Shown: one piece after another, positions 1-14,931 of the stretch | Layout: every line of letters begins with the position of its first letter | How positions within the stretch are numbered: position 1 is the first letter of the stretch | Assembly (NCBI RefSeq): GCF_014268885.2 | Contig: NZ_CP077095.1 | Span: 2,051,501 to 2,115,500, forward strand | Source: Pseudomonas xantholysinigenes | GTDB taxonomy: Bacteria; Pseudomonadota; Gammaproteobacteria; Pseudomonadales; Pseudomonadaceae | DNA: 64,000 bases | Direction: 5' to 3' | Made by a program: the position numbers and the translations under genes | The notes under the pieces: generated by a model | What the model was told of the DNA's origin: nothing | Databases searched by the model: none | Seen by the model: only the letters and a program-made list of their open reading frames with translations

Positions 1-399
1 CAGGAACACACCGACCACGCCGCCGAGGATCCACATCAGGTTGAGGTGGAAGAAGCCGACGTGGCGCTGGATCTCTTTCCACGAGCACAGCACCGACAGC
101 ACGCCGAGCAGGCCGGTGAGCAGGATCATCAGCAGCGACAGGCCATCGAGGGCCAGGTGGATGCTGATGCCGAAGCGCTTGATCCACTCGACCTTGTATT
201 CGAGGGCCCAGGCAGGTTCGGCGCCCGGGGTCGGGGCCAGCGTGTAGTTACCGGTCGCCCACAGCCACAGGCCGATGCCAAGCAGCAGGGACATGGTCAG
301 CAGCGCGATCCAGCGCGGCAGGGTGGCGCCGAAGCGCTCACCCAGCCAGCACAGGAAGCCGCCGATGAAGGGGATCAGGATCAGCCAAGGCAAAATCAT
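1..399 (-). CDS. nuoM: NADH-quinone oxidoreductase subunit M, 5' part only
   Basis: Antiporter-like, proton-pumping membrane subunit of respiratory complex I. Only the first 133 codons are present; the gene leaves the window on the left. The ATG at 399 opens with MILPWLILIPFIGG, a hydrophobic N-terminus typical of NuoM. It lies 40 bases downstream of nuoL in the same direction, which is the standard L-M order. nuoN is expected further left but cannot be seen. Confidence 0.93.
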   Translation of the reverse strand, partial: MILPWLILIPFIGGFLCWLGERFGATLPRWIALLTMSLLLGIGLWLWATGNYTLAPTPGAEPAWALEYKVEWIKRFGISIHLALDGLSLLMILLTGLLGVLSVLCSWKEIQRHVGFFHLNLMWILGGVVGVFL

Positions 400-439
400 G
401 ACGGGTTGGTTTCCTTTGGCAAAGTCGCAAGATTCATAG

Positions 440-2289
<1,850 letters not shown>

Positions 2290-2293
<4 letters not shown>

Positions 2294-2598
2294 CCGCGCA
2301 TCTCACTGGCAGCATCGATGTCGAGAGTGTGGAAGCGGCGATACAGCTGCAGCAGGATCGCCAGGCCAATGCTGGCCTCGGCGGCTGCCAGGCTGATCAC
2401 CAGAATGAACATCACCTGACCGTCGGGCTGGACCCAACGGGCACCGGCGACGATGAACGCCAGGGCGGAGGCGTTCATCATGACTTCCAGGCTCATGAGC
2501 ACGAAGAGGATGTTGCGGCGGACCATCAGCCCGACCAGACCTAAGCAGAACAGGATGCCGGCGACCGCCAGACCATGTTCGAGAGGGATAGCACCCAT
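2290..2598 (-). CDS. nuoK: NADH-quinone oxidoreductase subunit K
   Basis: Small three-helix membrane subunit of complex I that forms part of a proton path at the junction with the peripheral arm. It has 102 residues, the normal size. The two buried glutamates are in SLEVMMNA and [12 protein letters not shown]. It lies between nuoJ (3-base gap) and nuoL (ATGA overlap), so the three are very likely translated together. Confidence 0.97.
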
Positions 2599-2601
2599 GA
2601 T

Positions 2602-3102
2602 TTACTCCTTCGCCTCGTTGCGGCCCAGGTGGAAGGCGGTGACGGCGGCCGCGAGCAGCAGCATCGAGGCCAGCTCGACCACCAGCAGGTACGGCCCGAA
2701 CAGGCTGATGCCGACTTCCTTCGGGGTGATGGTGGTACCGCTGATGGCCGCGCCACTCGGGGTGACGAACAGCACGTACAGCAGCTCCAGCAGCAGCAGG
2801 GCGGCGAGGATCACCGGTCCCGCCCAGATGCCTGGCTTGAGCCAGCCACGTTCCTGGGCGACCGAGGCCGGCCCGAGGTTGAGCATCATCACCACGAAGA
2901 CGAACAGCACCATGATGGCGCCGGCGTAGGCGATCACTTCCAGGGCGCCGGCGAACGGCGCACCGAGGGAGAAGAAGATCATCGCCACGGAAATCAGCGA
3001 AATGATCAGGTAGAGCAGGGCGTGCACCGGGTTGGTGCCGGTCACCACGCGCAGCGTGGAGACGACGGCGACACCGGATGCGAAGTAGAAAGCGAATTCC
3101 AT
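2602..3102 (-). CDS. nuoJ: NADH-quinone oxidoreductase subunit J
   Basis: Membrane subunit of complex I with five predicted helices in 166 residues. The conserved third-helix stretch EVIAYAGAIMVLFVFVVMML is visible near residue 60; in this family the helix contains the pi-bulge linked to coupling. The gene sits between nuoI and nuoK with very short gaps, in standard nuo order. Confidence 0.97.
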   Translation of the reverse strand: MEFAFYFASGVAVVSTLRVVTGTNPVHALLYLIISLISVAMIFFSLGAPFAGALEVIAYAGAIMVLFVFVVMMLNLGPASVAQERGWLKPGIWAGPVILAALLLLELLYVLFVTPSGAAISGTTITPKEVGISLFGPYLLVVELASMLLLAAAVTAFHLGRNEAKE

Positions 3103-3112
3103 CTTTCTGTCC

Positions 3113-3661
3113 TTATGGGAGCAAGCTCTTCACGTTGATCGGCTCGGCTTCGTTCTGCGCGGAGCCTTTCGGCTTGCCAGCGATCGCCATGCCCGCAACA
3201 CGGTAGAAGTTGTAGTCAGGGTTCTTGCCGGGGCCGGAGATCAGCAGATCTTCTTTCTCGTACACCAGGTCCTGACGCTTGAACTCGGCCATTTCGAAAT
3301 CCGGAGTGAGCTGGATCGCGGTGGTCGGGCACGCCTCTTCGCACAGGCCGCAGAAAATGCAGCGCGAGAAGTTGATGCGGAAGAACTCGGGGTACCAACG
3401 GCCGTCCTCGGTCTCGGCCTTCTGCAGCGAGATGCAGCCGACCGGGCAGGCCACCGCGCAGAGGTTGCACGCCACGCAGCGCTCCTCGCCGTCGGGGTCG
3501 CGGGTGAGGACGATGCGGCCGCGGTAGCGCGGCGGCAGGTACACGGGTTCTTCGGGGTACTGCAGGGTGTCGCGCTTGCGGAACCCGTGGGAGAACACCA
3601 TGGCCAGGCTGCGCAGCTGTGTGCCGGTGCCCTTAACGATGTCGCCGATATACTTGAACAT
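3113..3661 (-). CDS. nuoI: NADH-quinone oxidoreductase subunit I (2x[4Fe-4S])
   Basis: Peripheral-arm ferredoxin-like subunit of complex I that carries clusters N6a and N6b and passes electrons toward the terminal cluster in NuoB. The 182-residue protein shows both 8Fe ferredoxin signatures: [12 protein letters not shown] near residue 62 and [12 protein letters not shown] near residue 101. It is slightly longer than some homologues because of a Pro/Lys-rich C-terminal tail. It lies between nuoH (11-base gap) and nuoJ. Confidence 0.98.
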   Translation of the reverse strand: MFKYIGDIVKGTGTQLRSLAMVFSHGFRKRDTLQYPEEPVYLPPRYRGRIVLTRDPDGEERCVACNLCAVACPVGCISLQKAETEDGRWYPEFFRINFSRCIFCGLCEEACPTTAIQLTPDFEMAEFKRQDLVYEKEDLLISGPGKNPDYNFYRVAGMAIAGKPKGSAQNEAEPINVKSLLP

Positions 3662-3672
3662 GGGTCAAATCC

Positions 3673-4680
3673 TCACTGGGCCGCGACGGCTGGCGTGTTG
3701 TAGAGCACGATCGCAGCGGTCACCAGCAAATTGATCAGGGTCAGCGGCAGGCAGAACTTCCAGCTGAAGTCCATCACCTGGTCATAGCGTGGGCGCGGGA
3801 TCGAGGCGCGCAGCAGGATGAACAGCATGATGAAGAAGCCGGTCTTCAGGGCGAACCACAGGAACGACAGTTGCGGCAGGATGCCGAACGGGCCGTGCCA
3901 GCCACCGAAGAACAGGGTTACCAGCAGCGCCGAGATGAGGATGATGCCGATGTACTCACCGACGAAGAACATGCCCCACTTCATGCCGGCATATTCGATG
4001 TGGTAGCCGTCGGCCAGTTCCTGTTCCGCTTCCGGCTGGTCGAACGGGTGACGGTGAGTCACGGCGACGCCAGCGATGAAGAAGGTGCAGAAGCCGAAGA
4101 ACTGCGGAATGATGAACCACAGGTTCTGGGCCTGGTACTCAACGATGTCGCGCATGTTGAACGAGCCCACCTGCACCACCACGCCCATCAGCGCCAGACC
4201 CAGGAACACTTCGTACGACACGGTCTGCGCCGAGGCCCGCAGGCTGCCGAGCAGGGCGTACTTGTTGTTCGACGACCAGCCGGCGAACAGCACCGCGTAG
4301 ACCGACAGGCCGGCCATGGCGAAGAAGAACAGCAGGCCGATGTTCAGGTCGGCGACGCCCCACAGCGGGGTGATCGGGATGACCACGAAGGCGATCAGCA
4401 GGGCGCTCATGGCCACCACCGGCGCCAGGGTGAAGATCATGCGATCGACGAAGGGCGGGTTCCAGTCTTCCTTGAAGAACATCTTCAGCATGTCGGCGGC
4501 GATCTGGAACATGCCGTACGGGCCGACGCGGTTCGGGCCGTAGCGGTCCTGCCACCAGCCCAGCAGGCGACGTTCGACGAAGCTGAGCAGCGCGCCGCAG
4601 ACCACCACCGCCAGCAGGACCACGATGGCGCGGACCACGGTGAGGATCACATCGATCACTTCGGGGGTGAACCAGCTCAT
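3673..4680 (-). CDS. nuoH: NADH-quinone oxidoreductase subunit H
   Basis: Membrane subunit that helps form the quinone chamber at the foot of the peripheral arm. The 335 residues are made of about eight hydrophobic helices. The conserved loop [14 protein letters not shown] near residue 45 and the acidic cytoplasmic loop [20 protein letters not shown] near residue 215 identify NuoH. The ATG at 4680 overlaps the end of nuoG by four bases. Confidence 0.98.
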   Translation of the reverse strand: MSWFTPEVIDVILTVVRAIVVLLAVVVCGALLSFVERRLLGWWQDRYGPNRVGPYGMFQIAADMLKMFFKEDWNPPFVDRMIFTLAPVVAMSALLIAFVVIPITPLWGVADLNIGLLFFFAMAGLSVYAVLFAGWSSNNKYALLGSLRASAQTVSYEVFLGLALMGVVVQVGSFNMRDIVEYQAQNLWFIIPQFFGFCTFFIAGVAVTHRHPFDQPEAEQELADGYHIEYAGMKWGMFFVGEYIGIILISALLVTLFFGGWHGPFGILPQLSFLWFALKTGFFIMLFILLRASIPRPRYDQVMDFSWKFCLPLTLINLLVTAAIVLYNTPAVAAQ

Positions 4681-7391
4681 TGTGCTGCCTCCTGCAGACC
4701 TTCGACGGATGCACCGAAGATGGCGGGCGGAATGCCGGCCAGGCCTTTGGGCAACGCAACCAGGCCAGCGCCCAGTTCTTCATTGATACGCAGCGGCAGG
4801 CGCAGCGAAACACCGCCGACGCTCAGGCTCAGCAGCGCGCCGTCGTTGACGCCCAGGCGGTCGGCCTCGGACTTGGCCAGGCCGACGTAGGCGGCTGGAA
4901 TGCGCTCTTGCACCGGGGCGGCGCGCGAGGAACTTTCTTCGCTGCCGAACAGGTGGAAGAACGGTACCGCGGTCCAGGTGCCACGGGCCGGGTTGAACGC
5001 GCCAGGAATCGCGGTGAACCAGCTCAGGCGGTCACCTTGGGATTCGATCAGGCGCACGCCCGGGTCACCGGCGCGCAGGTGGCCGCCGACTTCGTCCTGG
5101 AACTTGTTCCAGGCTTGCGGCGAGTTCCAGCCCGGCGACCAGGCGAACGGCACTTGCTGACGCGGCTCGGCCGAGCCCGAGTAGCCTTCCATGGAGAAGG
5201 CGAACGCGGTGTCCTTGTCCTGCGGGGTACGCGGCTCGTGCACGCTGATGTTGGCGCGCATGGCGGTACGGCCGGAGTAGCGCAGCGGCTCACGGGCCAG
5301 CTTCATGCCCTTGATGCGGAACGCGGCGCTTGGCGCTGCGTTGACGATGCCGGCCAGTTGCGGGGCGGCTTCGGCGCAGGCGCTGGTGACGTGGTCGAGT
5401 TGGGTCCAGTCCACCGGCTTGTTGAGCAGGGTGGCACGCAGGGCGTGCATCCAGCGCCAGCCTTCGTGGATCTGGATGCTGCTGTCCAGGTACTGCGGGT
5501 CGAACACCTGGAAGAAGCGCTGGGCACGGCCTTCCTGGCTGACCAGGGTGCCGTCGCCTTCGGCGAAGGAGGCCGCAGGCAGCACCAGGTGGGCACGGTC
5601 GACGGTCGGGGTTTTCGAGTGGTCGGCGACGATCACCACTTTGGCCGCGGCCAGGGCAGCGTCGACCTTGGCGGCCGGTACGCGGGCGTACAGGTCGTTT
5701 TCCAGGACCACGATGGCATCGGCCTTGCCGCTGATCACCGCGTCCAGCGCGGCGTCGACGGACTCGCCGCCCATCATCGCCATGCCGAGGCTGTTGGCTT
5801 CAGGCACGACCAGGCTCAGCGAACCGTTCTTCTCGCGCAGCTTGAGGGCCTTGGCGATGTTGGCGGCGGCTTCGATCAGCGCAGGCTCGGCCAGCGAAGC
5901 ACCAGCGACGACCAGTGGGCGGTTGGCCGCGACCAGGGCATCGGCGATGCGCTGGGCCAGGGCCTTGGCTTCGCTGTCCAGGCCGTCGACGGCCGGGGCG
6001 CTCGGGTCGATGGCGTGGGCCACGGCGAAACCGATGCGGGCGAGGTCCGCCGGAGCGGCGTGCACGCACTCTTCGGCGACGTCGTCGAGCTTGGTTTCAG
6101 CCAAGGAGGCGATGAACAGCGGGTACAGCGCGTGCTGGCCGATGTTCTTCACCGCGGCGTCGAGCCACGGCTGCACGCGCATCGCGTCGGCCATGGCCTC
6201 GGCCTTGCCCTTGGTGGCCTGGCGCACGGCCAGGGCAACGCGGGCGGCGGTCTGGGTGAGGTCTTCGCCGAGCACGAACACCGCGTCGTGGTCTTCGATG
6301 TCGCGCAGGGTCGGTACCGGCAGGGGGCTGTTGTTCAGCACGTTCAGCGCCAGGCGCACGCGGGCCAGCTCGCCTGCTTCCATGCCGGAGTAGAAGTACT
6401 CGGCGCCGACCAGCTCACGCAGGCCGTAGTTGCTTTCGAGGCTGGCGCGCGGCGAACCGATGCCGACGATGGTGCGACCGCGCAGCAGGTCGGCGGCCTT
6501 GTCCAGGGCAGCGTCCAGCGACAGCTTGGTGCCATCGGCCAGCAGCGGCTGGCGTGGGCGATCCTTGCGGTTGACGTAGCCATAGCCGAAGCGACCACGG
6601 TCGCACAGGAAATACTGGTTCACCGAGCCGTTGAAGCGGTTCTCGATGCGGCGCAGTTCGCCGTAGCGCTCGCCCGGGCTGATGTTGCAGCCGCTGGAGC
6701 AGCCATGGCAAATGCTCGGGGCGAACTGCATGTCCCACTTGCGGTTGTAGCGCTCGGAGTGGGTCTTGTCGGTGAACACACCGGTCGGGCAGACCTCGGT
6801 GAGGTTGCCGGAGAACTCGCTTTCCAGCACGCCGTCTTCAACGCGACCGAAGTACACGTTGTCGTGGGCGCCGTACACGCCCAGGTCGGTGCCGCCGGCG
6901 TAGTCCTTGTAGTAGCGCACGCAGCGGTAGCAGGCGATGCAGCGGTTCATCTCGTGGGCGATGAACGGGCCGAGGTCCTGGTTCTGGTGGGTACGCTTGG
7001 TGAAACGGTAGCGGCGCTCGTTGTGGCCGGTCATTACCGTCATGTCCTGCAGGTGGCAGTGACCGCCTTCCTCGCACACCGGGCAGTCGTGCGGGTGGTT
7101 GGTCATCAGCCATTCGACGACGCTGGCGCGGAACGCCTTGGACTCGTCATCGTCGATGGAGATCCAGGTGCCGTCGGAGGCAGGGGTCATGCAGGACATG
7201 ACGATACGACCACGGGTGTCGTTCTCGTCGGTGTACTGCTTGACCGCGCACTGCCGGCAGGCGCCGACGCTACCGAGCGCCGGGTGCCAGCAGAAATAGG
7301 GGATGTCGAGGCCGAGCGACAGACAGGCCTGTAACAGGTTGTCCGCACCGTTGACTTCGAGCGCTTTGCCGTCTACGTGGATAGTGGCCAT
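4677..7391 (-). CDS. nuoG: NADH-quinone oxidoreductase subunit G
   Basis: Largest peripheral subunit of complex I (904 residues). It has an N-terminal [2Fe-2S] ferredoxin domain ([16 protein letters not shown]), the His/Cys cluster motif [16 protein letters not shown], the ferredoxin motif [10 protein letters not shown], and [11 protein letters not shown], which binds the extra N7-type cluster. A molybdopterin-oxidoreductase-like domain of evolutionary origin makes up the rest. It follows nuoF after a 133-base gap that holds a strong hairpin (7454-7481). Confidence 0.97.
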   Translation of the reverse strand: MATIHVDGKALEVNGADNLLQACLSLGLDIPYFCWHPALGSVGACRQCAVKQYTDENDTRGRIVMSCMTPASDGTWISIDDDESKAFRASVVEWLMTNHPHDCPVCEEGGHCHLQDMTVMTGHNERRYRFTKRTHQNQDLGPFIAHEMNRCIACYRCVRYYKDYAGGTDLGVYGAHDNVYFGRVEDGVLESEFSGNLTEVCPTGVFTDKTHSERYNRKWDMQFAPSICHGCSSGCNISPGERYGELRRIENRFNGSVNQYFLCDRGRFGYGYVNRKDRPRQPLLADGTKLSLDAALDKAADLLRGRTIVGIGSPRASLESNYGLRELVGAEYFYSGMEAGELARVRLALNVLNNSPLPVPTLRDIEDHDAVFVLGEDLTQTAARVALAVRQATKGKAEAMADAMRVQPWLDAAVKNIGQHALYPLFIASLAETKLDDVAEECVHAAPADLARIGFAVAHAIDPSAPAVDGLDSEAKALAQRIADALVAANRPLVVAGASLAEPALIEAAANIAKALKLREKNGSLSLVVPEANSLGMAMMGGESVDAALDAVISGKADAIVVLENDLYARVPAAKVDAALAAAKVVIVADHSKTPTVDRAHLVLPAASFAEGDGTLVSQEGRAQRFFQVFDPQYLDSSIQIHEGWRWMHALRATLLNKPVDWTQLDHVTSACAEAAPQLAGIVNAAPSAAFRIKGMKLAREPLRYSGRTAMRANISVHEPRTPQDKDTAFAFSMEGYSGSAEPRQQVPFAWSPGWNSPQAWNKFQDEVGGHLRAGDPGVRLIESQGDRLSWFTAIPGAFNPARGTWTAVPFFHLFGSEESSSRAAPVQERIPAAYVGLAKSEADRLGVNDGALLSLSVGGVSLRLPLRINEELGAGLVALPKGLAGIPPAIFGASVEGLQEAAQ

Positions 7392-7453
7392 TGTTCAAAG
7401 TTCTTCGTTGGCCCGCGTGGGCGGGCGTGGCTAATGGAAATCGGTGAGCCTGC

Positions 7454-7481
7454 GGCCGGCCTCGAATCGTTCGGGCCGGCC
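7454..7481 (-). other. GC-rich hairpin in the nuoF-nuoG gap
   Basis: Two GGCCGGCC octamers (7454-7461 and 7474-7481) enclose CGAA and TTCG, giving a stem of about 12 pairs with one bulged base and a three-base loop. It lies in the 133-base gap between the nuoF stop and the nuoG start, the longest gap inside the operon. No U-run follows on the transcribed strand, so it is not a classical terminator. It could shape mRNA decay or relative subunit levels; that is inference. Confidence 0.6.
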
Positions 7482-7524
7482 TGCGGGCTGGCGGATGGCA
7501 CGGACCATCCGCTGCTTCATCTTG

Positions 7525-8889
7525 TTATGCGCCGACCACGATCGGCTTGGCCAGGTTCGGGCGCAGGGTGTCGGCCGCGCTAGCGGGAGCGACACCGGCC
7601 TCGAACTCGGACCGGAAGTATTTGATGGCACTGCCCAATGGCTCGACGGCACCCGGTGCGTGAGCACAGAAGGTACGGCCTGGGCCGAGGAAGTTGACCA
7701 GACCCAGCAGAGTCTCGATGTCTTCGGCGCGGCCCTGGCCTTTCTCCAGGGCGCGCAGCATCTTCACGCTCCACGGCAGGCCGTCGCGGCACGGGGTGCA
7801 CCAGCCGCAGGATTCGCGGGCGAAGAACTCTTCCATGTTGCGCAGCAGCGAGACCATGTTGATGCTGTCGTCGACCGCCATGGCCAGGCCAGTACCCATA
7901 CGGGTGCCGACCTTGGCGATGCCGCCGGCGTACATCTGTGCGTCCAGGTGTTCGGGCAGCAGGAAGCCGGTACCGGCGCCGCCTGGCTGCCAGCACTTGA
8001 GCTTGAAGCCGTCGCGCATGCCACCGGCGTAGTCTTCGAACAGCTCGCGGGCAGTGACGCCGAACGGCAGTTCCCACAGGCCAGGGTTTTTCACCTTGCC
8101 AGAGAAGCCCATCAGCTTGGTGCCGTGGTCCTCGCTGCCTTCACGGGCCAGCGACTTGTACCAGTCGTTGCCGTTGGCGACGATGGCTGGCACGTTGCAC
8201 AGGGTCTCGACGTTGTTCACGCAAGTCGGCTTGCCCCATACGCCAACGGCGGCAGGGAAGGGCGGCTTGGAGCGCGGGTTGGCGCGGCGGCCTTCCAGCG
8301 AGTTGATCAGCGCGGTTTCTTCACCGCAGATATAGCGGCCGGCACCGGTGTGCACGAACAGCTCGAAGTCGAAACCGGAACCGAGGATGTTCTTGCCCAG
8401 CAGGCCTGCGGCCTTGGCTTCGTCGATGGCGCGGTTGAGGTTCTTCGCCGCGGTGGTGTATTCGCCACGCAGGAAGATGTAGCCACGGTAGGCCTTGAGG
8501 GCGCGGGCGCTGATCAGCATGCCCTCGACCAGCAGATGGGGCTGTTGCTCCATCAGCATGCGGTCCTTCCAGGTGTTGGGCTCCATTTCATCCGCGTTGC
8601 ACAGCAGGTAGCGGATGTTCATGGATTCGTCTTTGGGCATCAGGCCCCACTTCACGCCAGTGGGGAAGCCCGCGCCGCCACGGCCCTTGAGGCCAGAGTC
8701 CTTGACGCTCTGCACGATGTCGTCGGCGGACATCTCGGCCAGTGCCTTGCGGGCAGCGGCATAGCCGTTCTTCGACTCGTACTCGGTCAGCCAGACCGGC
8801 TCGCCGTCGTCGCGCAGGCGCCAGGTCAGCGGGTGGGTTTCGGCGCTCCGCGCGATGCGGTTGGCCGGGCCGAAGGAAGTGATGGTCAT
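7525..8889 (-). CDS. nuoF: NADH-quinone oxidoreductase subunit F (NADH/FMN site)
   Basis: Carries the NADH-binding site, FMN and a [4Fe-4S] cluster, and so is the entry point for electrons into complex I. The 454-residue protein has the glycine-rich NADH/FMN motif [10 protein letters not shown] near residue 65, and [12 protein letters not shown] with the distal Cys near residue 400 for the cluster. I chose the ATG at 8889 ([11 protein letters not shown]) because it overlaps the nuoE stop as ATGA. The frame stays open further upstream, but that stretch is antisense-like text inside nuoE. Confidence 0.97.
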   Translation of the reverse strand: MTITSFGPANRIARSAETHPLTWRLRDDGEPVWLTEYESKNGYAAARKALAEMSADDIVQSVKDSGLKGRGGAGFPTGVKWGLMPKDESMNIRYLLCNADEMEPNTWKDRMLMEQQPHLLVEGMLISARALKAYRGYIFLRGEYTTAAKNLNRAIDEAKAAGLLGKNILGSGFDFELFVHTGAGRYICGEETALINSLEGRRANPRSKPPFPAAVGVWGKPTCVNNVETLCNVPAIVANGNDWYKSLAREGSEDHGTKLMGFSGKVKNPGLWELPFGVTARELFEDYAGGMRDGFKLKCWQPGGAGTGFLLPEHLDAQMYAGGIAKVGTRMGTGLAMAVDDSINMVSLLRNMEEFFARESCGWCTPCRDGLPWSVKMLRALEKGQGRAEDIETLLGLVNFLGPGRTFCAHAPGAVEPLGSAIKYFRSEFEAGVAPASAADTLRPNLAKPIVVGA

Positions 8890-9383
8890 ACGTAACCCTC
8901 CAGCAGCTTGGAGACGCCGGCAGGTTGCACGTCGCCAAAGGTGTCGTCGTCGATCATCAGCGCCGGGGCCTTGTCGCAGTTGCCCAGGCAGCACACCGGC
9001 AGCAGGGTGAAACGCCCGTCCGCGGTGGTCTGGCCGAGGCCGATGCCCAGCTCGCTCTGGATCTGGCTGACCACCGATTCGTGGCCGCCGATGTAGCAGA
9101 CCATGCTGTCGCAAACGCGGATGATGTGGCGGCCGACCGGCTGGCGGAAGATCTGGCTGTAGAAGGTGGCCACGCCCTCGACGTCGCTGGCGGGGATGCC
9201 CAGCACTTCGCCGATGGCGTAGATGGCGCCGTCCGGCACCCAGCCACGTTCCTTCTGGACGATCTTCAGGGCTTCGATGGAGGCCGCGCGCGGGTCCTCG
9301 TAGTGGTGCATCTCGTGCTCGATGGCCGAGCGCTCGGTTTCGCTCAGGGCGAAACGGTCGGTTTGGATAAGCGTGCTGTTCAT
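8886..9383 (-). CDS. nuoE: NADH-quinone oxidoreductase subunit E ([2Fe-2S])
   Basis: Thioredoxin-like [2Fe-2S] subunit that pairs with NuoF in the NADH dehydrogenase module. It has 165 residues, the normal size. The cluster ligands are in CDSMVC near residue 93 and CLGNC near residue 134. It starts two bases after nuoCD ends and overlaps nuoF by four bases. Confidence 0.97.
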   Translation of the reverse strand: MNSTLIQTDRFALSETERSAIEHEMHHYEDPRAASIEALKIVQKERGWVPDGAIYAIGEVLGIPASDVEGVATFYSQIFRQPVGRHIIRVCDSMVCYIGGHESVVSQIQSELGIGLGQTTADGRFTLLPVCCLGNCDKAPALMIDDDTFGDVQPAGVSKLLEGYV

Positions 9384-9385
9384 GC

Positions 9386-11185
<1,800 letters not shown>

Positions 11186-11207
11186 TCAACGTAGAGAATG
11201 AAGCCAG

Positions 11208-11235
11208 GCCGCCGGCTCCCTCGGGAGCGGGCGGC
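11208..11235 (-). other. Hairpin in the nuoB-nuoCD gap
   Basis: GCCGCC-GGCTCCC and GGGAGC-GGGCGGC face each other around a short loop in the 79-base space between the nuoB stop and the nuoCD start. No U-run follows. It is the second strong intra-operon stem in nuo. I can see the structure but not its function. Confidence 0.5.
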
Positions 11236-11246
11236 AGGTCGCTGGA

Positions 11247-11924
11247 TCAGACTTCGTCGGGGCTGCGCAGGTTGGTTACCGCGATACGCTGTTCGCGACG
11301 CAGGTCCTTCTGGGCGGGCATCTCGGCACGGTAAATGCCTTGATCACCGACAACCCAGGAGAGCGGGCGTCGCTCCTGGCCGATCGACTCCTGCAACAGC
11401 ATCAGGCCTTGCAGGAACGCTTCGGGGCGTGGCGGGCAGCCAGGCACGTACACGTCCACGGGGAGGAACTTGTCGACCCCCTGAACGACCGAGTAGATGT
11501 CGTACATGCCACCGGAGTTGGCGCACGAACCCATGGAGATGACCCACTTGGGCTCGAGCATCTGCTCGTACAGGCGCTGGATGATCGGCGCCATCTTGAT
11601 GAAGCAGGTACCGGCGACGACCATGAAGTCGGCCTGACGCGGTGATGCCCGGATGACTTCGGCGCCGAAGCGGGCGATGTCGTGGGGCGCCGTGAAGGCC
11701 GTGGTCATTTCCACGTAGCAGCAGGACAGGCCGAAGTTGTACGGCCAGAGGGAGTTCTTGCGACCCCAGTTGACCGCGCCACGCAGCACATCTTCGAGCT
11801 TGCCCATGAAGATGTTCTTGTGGACCTGGTCCTCTAGCAGTTGATCGGTGACGGTTTCCCGTTCACCGACCGGGTACTGCTCGTTGGGTGCATCCGGATC
11901 GATTCTGGTGAGATTGTATTGCAT
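11247..11924 (-). CDS. nuoB: NADH-quinone oxidoreductase subunit B (cluster N2)
   Basis: Holds the terminal [4Fe-4S] cluster N2 that reduces quinone. The 225-residue protein shows the tandem cysteines in GLSCCYVEM near residue 64, GTCF, then [11 protein letters not shown] and [10 protein letters not shown], which together supply the four ligands. It starts ten bases after nuoA ends. The C-terminal tail is rich in Arg and Glu, as in other pseudomonads. Confidence 0.98.
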   Translation of the reverse strand: MQYNLTRIDPDAPNEQYPVGERETVTDQLLEDQVHKNIFMGKLEDVLRGAVNWGRKNSLWPYNFGLSCCYVEMTTAFTAPHDIARFGAEVIRASPRQADFMVVAGTCFIKMAPIIQRLYEQMLEPKWVISMGSCANSGGMYDIYSVVQGVDKFLPVDVYVPGCPPRPEAFLQGLMLLQESIGQERRPLSWVVGDQGIYRAEMPAQKDLRREQRIAVTNLRSPDEV

Positions 11925-11933
11925 GCCAAAGCC

Positions 11934-12347
11934 TCATTGTTTCAGCTTCGCTTGCCGCTTGCGGCGACCTTCGGGAGCCCAATCGAGCGCCCCGACGCGC
12001 CATAGGTAGACAAGACCAGCCAACAGAATTGCAATGAAAACGAGTGCTTCGACGAATCCGGTCCAGCCGCTTTCGCGGACGGACACAGACCATGCATACA
12101 GGAAGAGGGCTTCGATATCGAAGATCACGAACAGCATCGCGACCAGATAGAATTTGGCGGAGAGGCGCAGGCGGGCGCTGCCCACGGGCAGCATGCCGGA
12201 TTCGAAGGGTTCGTTCTTGGCGCGACCCCAGGCCTTGCTACCGAGCAGGCTGGACAGGCCGAGCATGAAGGCACACAGGCCGACGACACCCAGGAGGAAG
12301 ATGGCAAAGCCCCAGTTGTGGGCGATGAGACCTACCGAATCGGACAT
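11934..12347 (-). CDS. nuoA: NADH-quinone oxidoreductase subunit A
   Basis: First gene of the nuo operon: a three-helix membrane subunit at the quinone chamber. It has 137 residues with the conserved acidic motif [13 protein letters not shown] near residue 75. The ATG at 12347 has an AAGGA ribosome-binding site eight to ten bases upstream. The gene marks the 5' end of the operon, with about 380 noncoding bases before the next gene. Confidence 0.97.
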   Translation of the reverse strand: MSDSVGLIAHNWGFAIFLLGVVGLCAFMLGLSSLLGSKAWGRAKNEPFESGMLPVGSARLRLSAKFYLVAMLFVIFDIEALFLYAWSVSVRESGWTGFVEALVFIAILLAGLVYLWRVGALDWAPEGRRKRQAKLKQ

Positions 12348-12728
12348 GCTTGAAATCCTTATACAGAGACCCAGCTCTGCAGTCTGTAAAAAGTAGAGCG
12401 GCGACGTGGTGTCGCAGACGCAGTGACCAAATGTCGCAGCTGAATCAATCGCGCTGATTTTATGGGTAAACCCTGTGCAAGTAAAATTTCCGTTGCAAAT
12501 TTATTCGTAGGTTTAAGAACAAAAATCTTTCGTAACCGGCTGAAAGCCTTGAGTTTCGGGCATTGCGTGCGGTTTTGTTAATTATGTTTCTTGCATGGCG
12601 TAATGGCGGCTTAGTTGTGTAATGATAATTAATATCATTTAAGCTGAGCTGCATGGATTGAGTCTTTCTGAGCCTTGCAAAGTTCATTGGCCAAATACGC
12701 CCCCTTGCCAAGCGGAAAAACCCTCGTT
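12348..12728 (-). promoter_or_regulatory. nuo operon upstream region with a Fur-box-like palindrome
   Basis: This 381-base gap is much more AT-rich than its surroundings and should hold the nuo promoter. At 12618-12636 the sequence TGTAATGATAATTAATATC matches 15 of 19 positions of the classical Fur box. I could not place a convincing -35/-10 pair. A short open frame at 12460-12735 has no recognisable features and I do not call it a gene. Confidence 0.5.
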
Positions 12729-13391
12729 CTAGCAATTTTCGCTGCCCCGCGCACCGCTCTGGATCAATGCTTTATCGATTGAGCCGCAGGTGACCGACGC
12801 GGCAATCAGCCACTGGCCGAGCCAATAGGCGAGGATGATCAGGTACTTGGCGGCGGTGAACGGCGCGACGAAGCGATCGATGCCAATCAGGCTGTCGGAG
12901 AACACGAAGGCGCAGGCGCCCAGCGCCGCGAGCCCGCCACAGGCCAGGGCGCGCCAGAGCATGGCGCCGATGGCCAGGGCGTACAGTGCCACTGGAATCA
13001 GCAGTGGACCCAGGCCATGGCCGGCGAGCAGGCCGAACAGCGAACCGCCTATCAGCACTGCGAAGGCCAGGGCCGGGTAGGCCGGGCGCCGCGTGAGGGT
13101 GCAGTAACCGCGTAGGTAAGCCAGGTGCGCGCAGAGAAATGCCGCCAGGCCGAACACAAAGAGGTCGCGGGGGATGGCCAGGAGGATGTCGCCGAGCACT
13201 GAGAAGGCCAGACCGAGGATGATCCAGCGCCGATAGGGCGTGGCGGGCGCAGTGCCCAGCCAGGTAATCAGGGTCAGTACGGGAACGGGTTTGACCAGCA
13301 GGCCAAGCAGGGCGTTGTCGCTGGCCAGCGCATAGAGATAGAGGGCGGCAGCTGCGACGGCAATGGTGAGCAGGTGGCCAGGGCGGGGCAT
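12729..13391 (-). CDS. YhhN/TMEM86-family membrane protein (lysoplasmalogenase-like)
   Basis: A 220-residue protein with about seven or eight hydrophobic helices. It resembles the YhhN family, whose characterised members hydrolyse the vinyl-ether bond of lysoplasmalogens; the bacterial role is uncertain. Motifs include FSVLGDILLAIP and the C-terminal FVFSDSLIGIDRF, each with the conserved acidic residue of the family. I start at the ATG at 13391 (MPRPGHLL). The open frame upstream translates a REP element and should not be included. Confidence 0.75.
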   Translation of the reverse strand: MPRPGHLLTIAVAAAALYLYALASDNALLGLLVKPVPVLTLITWLGTAPATPYRRWIILGLAFSVLGDILLAIPRDLFVFGLAAFLCAHLAYLRGYCTLTRRPAYPALAFAVLIGGSLFGLLAGHGLGPLLIPVALYALAIGAMLWRALACGGLAALGACAFVFSDSLIGIDRFVAPFTAAKYLIILAYWLGQWLIAASVTCGSIDKALIQSGARGSENC

Positions 13392-13450
13392 GGGCAGTCC
13401 TTGCTTTGGGGTAGCCACAAGCTTAGACCTGATCCTGGGTTTTGCGCTGG

Positions 13451-13549
13451 CCTGTGCCGGCCCTTTCGCGGGTAAACCCGCTCCCACAGGTTTTGCATTG
13501 CTGCGCGATCCTGTGGGAGCGGGTTTACCCGCGAAGAGGTCGGTGCAGA
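13451..13549. repeat. Inverted pair of REP palindromes
   Basis: Two copies of the Pseudomonas REP unit face each other: CGCGGGTAAACCCGCTCCCACAG on one side and its reverse complement about 20 bases later. They lie between aceA and the YhhN-like gene, beside the aceA terminator. Such pairs are frequent outside genes in the P. putida group. Confidence 0.9.
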
Positions 13550-13550
13550 C

Positions 13551-13587
13551 AAAAAGAAGCCCAGGCTCCTTGCGGAGCCTGGGCTTT
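13551..13587 (-). terminator. Rho-independent terminator of aceA
   Basis: The stem AAGCCCAGGCTCC and its complement close on a four-base loop. On the minus strand this is followed by TTCTTTTTG. It lies about 20 bases after the aceA stop codon, in the correct orientation to end aceA transcription. Confidence 0.85.
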
Positions 13588-13605
13588 CTGTTCAGTTCAC
13601 CGCAC

Positions 13606-14931
<1,326 letters not shown>

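Noticed and set aside
8890..9114. 75-codon upstream extension of nuoF
   Set aside because: It lies wholly inside nuoE in another frame. The ATGA overlap at 8886-8889 marks the real start.
12460..12735. 91-codon minus-strand open frame in the nuo upstream gap
   Set aside because: AT-rich chance frame covering the Fur-like site. No ribosome site, no recognisable features and unlike neighbouring codon use.
13392..13487. N-terminal extension of the YhhN-like protein
   Set aside because: The extra 32 codons (MGAGLPAKGPAQ) are the translation of a REP element; the family N-terminus begins at 13391.
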